In this document: positions 57,903 to 64,000 of the stretch, in pieces
Layout: every line of letters begins with the position of its first letter
Position numbering within the stretch: the first letter of the stretch is position 1
Source of the DNA: Cryptosporangium arvum DSM 44712
GTDB taxonomy: Bacteria > Actinomycetota > Actinomycetes > Mycobacteriales > Cryptosporangiaceae
NCBI RefSeq assembly: GCF_000585375.1
Contig: NZ_KK073874.1
Span: forward strand, 8,467,913-8,531,912
DNA: 64,000 bases
Reading direction: 5' to 3'
The notes under the pieces: model-generated
The model's database searches: none
Seen by the model: the letters and a program-made list of their open reading frames with translations, nothing else
What the model was told of the DNA's origin: nothing
Position numbers and translations under genes: made by a program

Positions 57903-59827
57903 CCGAGCCGCACCACCAGCAGCGACGCCAGCACCACGACCGCACCTCCGAGCATCGTCAGGGCATACGACCGGACGAACCCGGTCTGCAGGCGGCGGAG
58001 GCGGCCGGAGCCACCACCCACCGCGGCGGACAGGCCGTTGACCAAGCCGTCCACCCCTCGGCTGTCGACGTACACCAGCGCCCGGGTGAGCCACTGGCCG
58101 GGCCGCATGAAGACGGCCTCGTTGAACGCGTCCGCGTACAGGTTGCGCCGGGCCGCGACCACGAGCTGGTTGGCCGGCTGCTCGGCCTTGGCCGTGCCGC
58201 CGCGGAAGAGCAGGTAGGCAAGCCCTGCGCCGACGAGCGAGAACACGATCACCAGCGCGGTGATCACGATCGGCTCCAGCTTGTGCGCGGCCTCGGGCGC
58301 CTCCGCCCCCCGCACCAGCACCGGCTCGAGCCAGTGCGACGTGCGGTCTCCCTGGGTGAGCAGGAAACCACCGGCCACCGATCCGACCGCCAGCACCATC
58401 ATCGGCACGGTCATCGAGAGCGGCGACTCGTGCGGGTGGGGCTTGCCACCCTCTTCCTCGGTGGTCCACCGCGGCTTGCCCAGGAACGTCAGCACGAACA
58501 ACCGCGTCATGTAGAACGCGGTGAGGCCGGCACCGAGCAGGGCCGCGCCGCCGAACAGCCAGCCGGACCAGCCGGGCCGGTCGAAGGCGTGCTCGATGAT
58601 CGGGTCCTTGGAGAAGAAGCCGGACAGCGGCGGGATGCCGATGATCGCCAGCCAGCCGAGCCCGAACGTGATCGTGGTGATCGGCATGTACTTCGCGAGC
58701 CCACCGAACCGCCGGATGTCGACCTGGTCGTTCATGCCGTGCATGACCGAACCGGCGCCGAGGAACAGCCCCGCCTTGAAGAACCCGTGGGCGAGCAGGT
58801 GGATGATGCCGAGCGCGTACGCCTCGCCACCGAGCCCGACGGCCAGGAACATGTAGCCGATCTGGCTGACCGTGGAGTACGCCAGCACCTTCTTGATGTC
58901 GTCCTTGGCGCAACCGATGACGCACCCGATCAGCAGCGTCAGCGCGCCGATGACGCACACCACGGTGCGGCCGGTCTCGGTCAGGTCGTAGATCGGCGCG
59001 GAGCGGGCGATCAGGTAGACGCCGGCGGTGACCATCGTCGCCGCGTGGATGAGCGCGGAGACCGGCGTGGGGCCGGCCATCGCGTCGGGGAGCCAGGCCT
59101 GCAGCGGGAACTGGCCGGACTTACCGCAGGCGCCCAACAGCAGGAGCAGCGCGACGATCGTGACCGTCGTCGACGAGAGCTGGTCGACGTTGCTGAACAC
59201 ACCCTCGAACGACGTGTCGCCGAGCGTCGCGAACAGCAGGAAGATGCCCAGCGCCAGGCCGACGTCGCCGACCCGGTTCATGATGAACGCCTTCTTCGCC
59301 GCGGTGGCGGCCTCCGGGCGCGTGTACCAGAACGCGATCAGCAGGTACGACGCCAGACCGACGCCCTCCCAGCCGACGTAGAGCGCGACGAAGCTGTTGC
59401 CGAGGACCAGCAGCAGCATCGCGGCCACGAACAGGTTCAGCATCGCGAAGAAGCGCCGCCGGCCCTCGTCGTGCGACATGTACCCGATCGAGTACACGTG
59501 GATGAGGAAACCGACGCCGGTGATCAGCAGCACGAAGACCGCTGACAGCGGGTCGTAGAGCAGCCCGGCGTCGACCTTCAGCCCGCCCACGTCGATGAAC
59601 GTGAACAGGTGCTGGGAGATCTGCCGGCCCTCCTCACCCAGGCCGCGCAATTCGAGGAACTGGACGACACCCAGCACGAACGCGATACCGACCGTCGCGC
59701 ACCCGAGCAGGTGCCCCCAGGCATTCGCGCGGCGCCCGAGCAGGAACAGCACGAGCGCTCCGGCCAGCGGCAGCGCGATCAGCAACCAGAGCAGGGAAAG
59801 AGACCCCGTCGGCTCTGCATACTCCAC
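57899..59827 (-). CDS. nuoL: NADH-quinone oxidoreductase subunit L
   Basis: A 642-residue complex I subunit. The helices carry VGWEGVGLASYLLIAFWY near 155, GKSGQFPLQAWLPDAMAGPTPVSALIHAATMVTAG split over 220-260, and KVLAYSTVSQIGYMF. The C-terminal lateral helix extends from about 560. Length and order are typical. It overlaps nuoM by 4 bases and follows nuoK by 14 bases. Confidence 0.95.
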   Translation of the reverse strand: MEYAEPTGSLSLLWLLIALPLAGALVLFLLGRRANAWGHLLGCATVGIAFVLGVVQFLELRGLGEEGRQISQHLFTFIDVGGLKVDAGLLYDPLSAVFVLLITGVGFLIHVYSIGYMSHDEGRRRFFAMLNLFVAAMLLLVLGNSFVALYVGWEGVGLASYLLIAFWYTRPEAATAAKKAFIMNRVGDVGLALGIFLLFATLGDTSFEGVFSNVDQLSSTTVTIVALLLLLGACGKSGQFPLQAWLPDAMAGPTPVSALIHAATMVTAGVYLIARSAPIYDLTETGRTVVCVIGALTLLIGCVIGCAKDDIKKVLAYSTVSQIGYMFLAVGLGGEAYALGIIHLLAHGFFKAGLFLGAGSVMHGMNDQVDIRRFGGLAKYMPITTITFGLGWLAIIGIPPLSGFFSKDPIIEHAFDRPGWSGWLFGGAALLGAGLTAFYMTRLFVLTFLGKPRWTTEEEGGKPHPHESPLSMTVPMMVLAVGSVAGGFLLTQGDRTSHWLEPVLVRGAEAPEAAHKLEPIVITALVIVFSLVGAGLAYLLFRGGTAKAEQPANQLVVAARRNLYADAFNEAVFMRPGQWLTRALVYVDSRGVDGLVNGLSAAVGGGSGRLRRLQTGFVRSYALTMLGGAVVVLASLLVVRLG

Positions 59828-59841
59828 GGCGCTATATCCCC

Positions 59842-60141
59842 TCAGTACTTCAGCAGGTTCGCGTCGTCGACCGAGGCCGACTTACGGGTGCGGAAGATCG
59901 ACATGATGATCGCGAGCCCGACGACGACCTCCGCGGCGGCGACCACCATGACGAAGAACGCCATGATCTGACCGTCGAGCGTGCCGTTGATCCGGGAGAA
60001 CGTGACCAGCGTGAGGTTGGCCGCGTTGAGCATCAGCTCGATGCACATGAACACGACGATCGCGTTGCGCCGCACGAGCACGCCGACCGCGCCGATCGTG
60101 AACAGCGCCGCGGACAGCAGCAGATAGTAGGTAGGAGTCAC
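59842..60141 (-). CDS. nuoK: NADH-quinone oxidoreductase subunit K
   Basis: A 99-residue protein with three membrane helices, including the conserved Glu in [18 protein letters not shown] and the second membrane Glu in [11 protein letters not shown]. It forms part of the proton path of complex I. It follows nuoJ by 4 bases. Confidence 0.95.
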   Translation of the reverse strand: MTPTYYLLLSAALFTIGAVGVLVRRNAIVVFMCIELMLNAANLTLVTFSRINGTLDGQIMAFFVMVVAAAEVVVGLAIIMSIFRTRKSASVDDANLLKY

Positions 60142-60145
60142 GCCC

Positions 60146-60922
60146 TCAGCCCTTCGGGGTGGTCAGGCCACTGTCGAGTTCACGCCGCTCCACCGAGGCC
60201 GCGACGCTGCCTTCGGCGGGCGTGCCGTCGGGGAGCAGGCCCGGGGTGGCCACCGAGTCCGACAGCGCGTAGACGCCGGGACCGGGCTTGGGGGCCGGGT
60301 GGTTGCCCTTCCGGAACCGGGCGATCGACCGCTCGCGCTGCGTCGGGACGCCGCCCTTGTCGCGCTCGACGTGCGCCAGGATCATCGCGCCGACCGCGGC
60401 GGTGATCAGCAGTGCGCTGGTGGCCTCGAACGCGAACACGTACCGGGTGAACAGCACCGCCGCGAGCGAATCGACGTTGCCGCCGCCGGCCTCGTTGGTG
60501 CGGGCCAGGCCGACCGCCGACACCTCGCCGAGCGCCCGGTAGAGGCCGGTCGTGACCAGCGCCGCCAGCCCGATGCCGAGCAGCACCGCGGCGAGGCGCT
60601 GCCCGCGTAGCGTCTCGACGATCGAGTCCGACGAGTCGCGGCCGACGAGCATCAGCACGAACAGGAACAGGATCATGATCGCGCCGGTGTAGACGATGAC
60701 CTGCACGACGCCGATGAACGGAGCGGCCTGCAGCACGTAGAACACGCCGAGGCTGAACATCGTGCACACCAGGAACAGCGCCGAGTGGATCGCGTTGCGG
60801 GCCAGCACCATCCCGAGCGCACCGCCCAGGGCGACCGGGGCGAGCACCCAGAACGCGACCTTCTCGCCGGTCGGCGGGTCGCCGGGTGCGGCGGCGGCCA
60901 GCACATCGAGAGCGACGCTCAC
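60146..60922 (-). CDS. nuoJ: NADH-quinone oxidoreductase subunit J
   Basis: A 258-residue complex I subunit from GTG 60922. The five-helix core (residues about 20-180) holds [23 protein letters not shown] and a central [11 protein letters not shown]. The last 75 residues are a hydrophilic tail with [15 protein letters not shown], longer than in E. coli but usual for actinobacteria. Its start codon overlaps the nuoI stop by 4 bases. Confidence 0.93.
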   Translation of the reverse strand: MSVALDVLAAAAPGDPPTGEKVAFWVLAPVALGGALGMVLARNAIHSALFLVCTMFSLGVFYVLQAAPFIGVVQVIVYTGAIMILFLFVLMLVGRDSSDSIVETLRGQRLAAVLLGIGLAALVTTGLYRALGEVSAVGLARTNEAGGGNVDSLAAVLFTRYVFAFEATSALLITAAVGAMILAHVERDKGGVPTQRERSIARFRKGNHPAPKPGPGVYALSDSVATPGLLPDGTPAEGSVAASVERRELDSGLTTPKG

Positions 60923-61473
60923 CGGATGACCTCCTTGGTGTCCCGCTCCGGACGCTCGGCACCGGCCGAGGCACCCGGGTTGGTGGGACCCTGCACGTAG
61001 TAGTCGGTCTCGTTCTCGCCGAGCCGCATCGCGTGCGGCGGCAGCTCCATACCGGGCAGCAGCGGCGCGAGCAGCTGCTCCTTGGTGTAGATCAGGTCGG
61101 CGCGGCTGTCGCTGGCCAGCTCGTAGGTGTTCGACATGGTCAGCGACCGGGTCGGACAGGCCTCGATGCAGAGCCCGCAGAAGATGCAGCGCGCGTAGTT
61201 GATCTGGTAGACCGCGCCGTAGCGCTCACCGGGCGAGTAGCGCTCGTCCTCGGTGTTGTCGCCGCCCTCGACGTAGATCGCGTCGGCCGGGCAGGCCCAG
61301 GCGCACAGCTCGCAGCCGACGCACTTCTCCAGCCCGTCGGGGTGCCGGTTGAGCACGTGCCGACCGTGGTACCGGGGCGCCGCGGGGTGCGGCACGTCCG
61401 GGTACTTGATCGTCACCCGCTTCTTGAACATGGTCGAGAAGGTGAGCCCGAAGCCCTTGACCGAGTCGAGCAC
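60919..61473 (-). CDS. nuoI: NADH-quinone oxidoreductase subunit I
   Basis: A 184-residue peripheral-arm subunit with two [4Fe-4S] clusters, seen in [12 protein letters not shown] near residue 50 and [13 protein letters not shown] near 96. It passes electrons towards the quinone site. Start is GTG 61473. The nuoH gene ends one base upstream. Confidence 0.95.
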   Translation of the reverse strand: MLDSVKGFGLTFSTMFKKRVTIKYPDVPHPAAPRYHGRHVLNRHPDGLEKCVGCELCAWACPADAIYVEGGDNTEDERYSPGERYGAVYQINYARCIFCGLCIEACPTRSLTMSNTYELASDSRADLIYTKEQLLAPLLPGMELPPHAMRLGENETDYYVQGPTNPGASAGAERPERDTKEVIR

Positions 61474-61474
61474 G

Positions 61475-62785
61475 TCAGTCCTCCTTCTCTTCGGTGGGCA
61501 GTTGTTCGTCGGCGCCCACCTTCGCGGGAACCTGCGGCTTCAGCCGTGGTGACGGTGGAACGACCAGGTCCATCGGCGGCACCGGGAAGTCGGACGCGGG
61601 GTTCGGGTCCCGGGCGTCGACTTCCTTCTTGGCCCGCTCCGGCACCAGCAGGCTGAGCGCGACGACCACCAGCAGGACGACCGCGAGGCCGATCAGGATG
61701 GTGCGCGTCGGCAGGTCGTACTCGCGGCTGATCGTGCGCATCGCGGCGACGAGCAGCAGCCAGACGAGGCTGATCGGGACCAGGACCTTCCAGCCGAAGT
61801 GCATGAACTGGTCGTAGCGGAGACGAGGCAGCGTGCCGCGCAGCCAGATGAACACGAACAGGCTCGCGACGACCTTGAGCAGGAACCAGAGCACCGGCCA
61901 CCAGTTCTCGTTGGCGCCCGGCCAGATCGTGCCGAGGCCGAACGGCGCGCGCCAGCCACCCAGGAACAGCGTCGCGCAGAGCGCCGACACCGTGACCATG
62001 TTGATGTACTCGCCGAGGAAGAACATCGCGAACTTCAGCGAGGAGTACTCGGTGTGGAAACCACCGACCAGCTCGCTCTCGGCCTCGGGCAGGTCGAACG
62101 GGGCCCGGTTGGTCTCACCGACCGCCGAGATCGCGTAGACGACGAAGCTCGGCAGCAGCGTGAAGACGAACCAGGTGTTCTCCTGCGCCCCGATGATCTC
62201 GCTGGTGGAGAGCGACCCCGCGGTGAGCAGCACCGGCACGATCGAGAGGCCCATCGCGACCTCGTACGAGATCATCTGCGCCGCCGACCGCATACCGCCG
62301 AGCAGCGGGTAGGTGGAGCCGGACGCCCAGCCGGCCAGCACGATGCCGTACACGCCCAGCGACGAGCAGGCCAGGATGTACAGCACGCCGACCGGCAGGT
62401 CGGTGAGCTGCAGCGCGGTGGTGTGACCGAAGATCGAGACGTTCGGCCCCAGCGGGATCACCGCGAACGCGACGATCGCCACGATCGCCGAGATGATCGG
62501 CGCCAGGACGAAGACGACCTTGTCGGCCGCGGCCGGGATGATGTCTTCCTTGAACGCCAGCTTGATGCCGTCGGCGAGGCTCTGGAGCAGCCCCCACGGC
62601 CCGACGCGGTTCGGCCCCGGGCGCACCTGCATGTACCCGATGACCTTGCGCTCGCCCACGATCGTGAACAGGACGAGCAGCACCAGGATCCCGAAGATCG
62701 CGACGATCTTCGCGATGATCAGCCACCACGGGTCGTTGCCGACCGCGGCCGGTTCCGTGGCCGCCAGCACAGCGCCGGTGCTCAT
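61475..62785 (-). CDS. nuoH: NADH-quinone oxidoreductase subunit H
   Basis: A 436-residue membrane subunit at the quinone entry of complex [25 protein letters not shown] near 50-73 and [11 protein letters not shown] follow the family, as do [13 protein letters not shown] and [24 protein letters not shown] broken over about 230-255. A Pro/Lys-rich hydrophilic tail of 40 or so residues closes the protein. It overlaps nuoG by 3 bases. Confidence 0.95.
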   Translation of the reverse strand: MSTGAVLAATEPAAVGNDPWWLIIAKIVAIFGILVLLVLFTIVGERKVIGYMQVRPGPNRVGPWGLLQSLADGIKLAFKEDIIPAAADKVVFVLAPIISAIVAIVAFAVIPLGPNVSIFGHTTALQLTDLPVGVLYILACSSLGVYGIVLAGWASGSTYPLLGGMRSAAQMISYEVAMGLSIVPVLLTAGSLSTSEIIGAQENTWFVFTLLPSFVVYAISAVGETNRAPFDLPEAESELVGGFHTEYSSLKFAMFFLGEYINMVTVSALCATLFLGGWRAPFGLGTIWPGANENWWPVLWFLLKVVASLFVFIWLRGTLPRLRYDQFMHFGWKVLVPISLVWLLLVAAMRTISREYDLPTRTILIGLAVVLLVVVALSLLVPERAKKEVDARDPNPASDFPVPPMDLVVPPSPRLKPQVPAKVGADEQLPTEEKED

Positions 62786-64000
62786 CAGGCCTCCCCCTCG
62801 GTGTCGACCGCCGGCCGGCCACCGTCGGCCGGGTCACCGCCGTCGCTGGTGGCGCGGGCCTCGACGTCGCCGAGGCCACCGTCGGCCGGAACACTTCCAG
62901 GGACCCCCGACGGTTTGCGGTCCGCCACACCGGCGGTGATCCGCACGAGATCCCCGGCGCCGACGCCGAGCGTCGGGCGCACCTGGGAGTCGACCGAGTT
63001 CGTCGGCACCCAGACCACACGGTCGGGCATCTCGGTGACCGCCACCGGCAGCTGGATCGCTCCCCGGTCGGTCGAGACCAGGATGTGCGCACCGGGCCGG
63101 ACGCCGAGCTCGGCGGCCGTACCCGGCGAGAGGTGCGCGAACGCGGGCTTCGCGGTGCCGGCGAGGTGCTCCTCGCCGTCCTGCAGCGTGCCCAGGTCGA
63201 GCATGTGGTGCCAGGTGGCCAGCACGGCCTCGCCGTCGCCGGGGCTCACCCGCGGCGCGGCCGGCTCCATCGGGGACGGCGGCGGCTCCACGTCGACACC
63301 CGCGCCCGCGGTTCCGAGCGCGGTGAGCTCGGCCACGATCGCGTCCGGAGTGGCGGTGTTCAGGAACGCGCCCAGCTCCGAGGCGAGCGTGTCGAGCACC
63401 CGGGCGTCCGGAAGAGCGCCGGTGCCCTGGAGCGTCAGCCCGAACGGCCGGACCCGGCCCTCCCAGTTGAGGAAGCTGCCGGCCTTCTCGGCCACCGGTG
63501 CGACCGGGAACACGACGTCCGCGTACTCGGTGACGGCCGAGGTGCTCAGCTCCAGGCTGACCACGAACGGCGCCGCCGCCAGCGCGGCGCGCGCCGCCAC
63601 CGGGTCGGGCAGGTCGTCGGGGTCGACACCGCCGACCACCAGGCCACCGAGCGTGCCGTCGGCCGCTGCCGCGAGGATCTCGGACGCCGAGCGCCCCGCC
63701 GCCTCGGGCAGCGACGCGCCCCAGGACGCCTCCACGGCCGACCGGCCCGCCGCCGACGTGACCTGACGACCACCGGGCAGCAGGTTCGGCAGCGCACCGG
63801 CCTCGACCGCACCGCGCTCACCGGCGCGCCGGGGCACCCAGCCGAGCTTCGCGCCGGTCGAGAGCGCCAGCAGCGACGCCGCCGAGTACGCGCCACGGAT
63901 GCTCGCCGCGCGCTCACCGACCAGGATCACCGATCCCGACGCCCGCAGGCCCTCGGAGAGCGACGTGAGGTCGGGCAGTTCGCCGCCGCGCAGCGCGTCC
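62785..64000 (-). CDS. nuoG: NADH-quinone oxidoreductase subunit G, C-terminal part (cut by window edge)
   Basis: The frame is open from 62785 to the right-hand edge, giving the C-terminal 404 residues. It includes the molybdopterin-oxidoreductase-like middle ([11 protein letters not shown]), a stretch [19 protein letters not shown] that matches NuoG and formate dehydrogenase-like proteins, and a final beta-barrel domain with [15 protein letters not shown]. The N-terminal iron-sulfur clusters should lie beyond the window. The start of the gene is not visible. Confidence 0.9.
   Translation of the reverse strand, partial: DALRGGELPDLTSLSEGLRASGSVILVGERAASIRGAYSAASLLALSTGAKLGWVPRRAGERGAVEAGALPNLLPGGRQVTSAAGRSAVEASWGASLPEAAGRSASEILAAAADGTLGGLVVGGVDPDDLPDPVAARAALAAAPFVVSLELSTSAVTEYADVVFPVAPVAEKAGSFLNWEGRVRPFGLTLQGTGALPDARVLDTLASELGAFLNTATPDAIVAELTALGTAGAGVDVEPPPSPMEPAAPRVSPGDGEAVLATWHHMLDLGTLQDGEEHLAGTAKPAFAHLSPGTAAELGVRPGAHILVSTDRGAIQLPVAVTEMPDRVVWVPTNSVDSQVRPTLGVGAGDLVRITAGVADRKPSGVPGSVPADGGLGDVEARATSDGGDPADGGRPAVDTEGEA

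Noticed and set aside
56355-58958. 867-codon frame joining nuoM to sequence upstream
   Set aside because: Only the part from 57902 is nuoM. The remainder is an out-of-phase reading of nuoL, as shown by the 4-base nuoL/nuoM overlap.

Overview
This 64 kb window is ordinary, gene-dense chromosome of a high-GC actinomycete. The evidence is very high G/C in third codon positions, many GTG starts, a mycothiol-dependent isomerase family protein, an SCO4848-type membrane protein, the actinobacterial order sucC-sucD-DUF6350-purN-purH, a Streptomyces-type cslA/glxA pair, and a palindrome of the actinobacterial LexA type. The content would fit a filamentous or sporulating soil actinomycete (Micromonosporales, Frankiales or Cryptosporangium-like), but I cannot fix the genus. 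No rRNA, tRNA, CRISPR array, IS element or prophage was seen. Both ends cut genes: an acidic uncharacterised protein on the left and nuoG on the right.

Layout. 0-5 kb: 5-oxoprolinase subunits pxpB/pxpC, a VOC protein, a mini-PspC protein, a membrane endonuclease/phosphatase-fold protein and adenosine deaminase. 5-9.5 kb: an MMPL/RND transporter, a mycothiol-dependent isomerase-like protein and a BNR-type lipoprotein. 9.5-18 kb (minus strand): a nucleoside uptake and salvage operon running from a BMP-family binding lipoprotein through ABC ATPase, two permeases, cytidine deaminase and thymidine phosphorylase to a DUF4272 protein, with a strong hairpin after the first gene. 18-22 kb: sdhCDAB. 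22-27 kb: cell-wall functions (an LAS/M15-like hydrolase candidate, a DD-carboxypeptidase, a YihY membrane protein), a 2'-5' RNA ligase family protein and trpS. 27-36 kb: galE, a membrane-anchored GH6 glycanase, about 1.5 kb of non-coding minisatellites, then glxA and cslA. This is a cellulose-synthase-like/radical-copper-oxidase glycan locus whose GH6 partner faces the other two genes. 36-46 kb: folD, a VWA/MoxR pair, purH, purN, DUF6350 and sucCD. 46-54 kb: an M23 peptidase, an orphan LexA box, pcrA, chorismate mutase behind an apparent Phe/Tyr attenuator, a PIG-L deacetylase, a stand-alone sensor-domain protein and a ceramidase-fold protein lacking the usual serine. 54-64 kb: the 3' half of the nuo operon (nuoG to nuoN) followed by a polyprenyl diphosphate synthase.

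The pieces connect metabolically. sdh, suc and nuo form a central respiratory set, with the prenyl synthase probably making the menaquinone tail. The BMP transporter, Add, Cdd and DeoA form a nucleoside salvage set. folD, purN and purH link one-carbon units to purine synthesis. galE, GH6, GlxA and CslA suggest synthesis and trimming of an extracellular glycan.

Items most worth a second look are the Phe-Phe-Tyr leader peptide and terminator before chorismate mutase, the perfect SOS palindrome with no annotated target, the minisatellite island inside the csl/glx locus, the ceramidase-like protein with Ala at the nucleophile position, and the ABC ATPase that has no ATG or GTG start.
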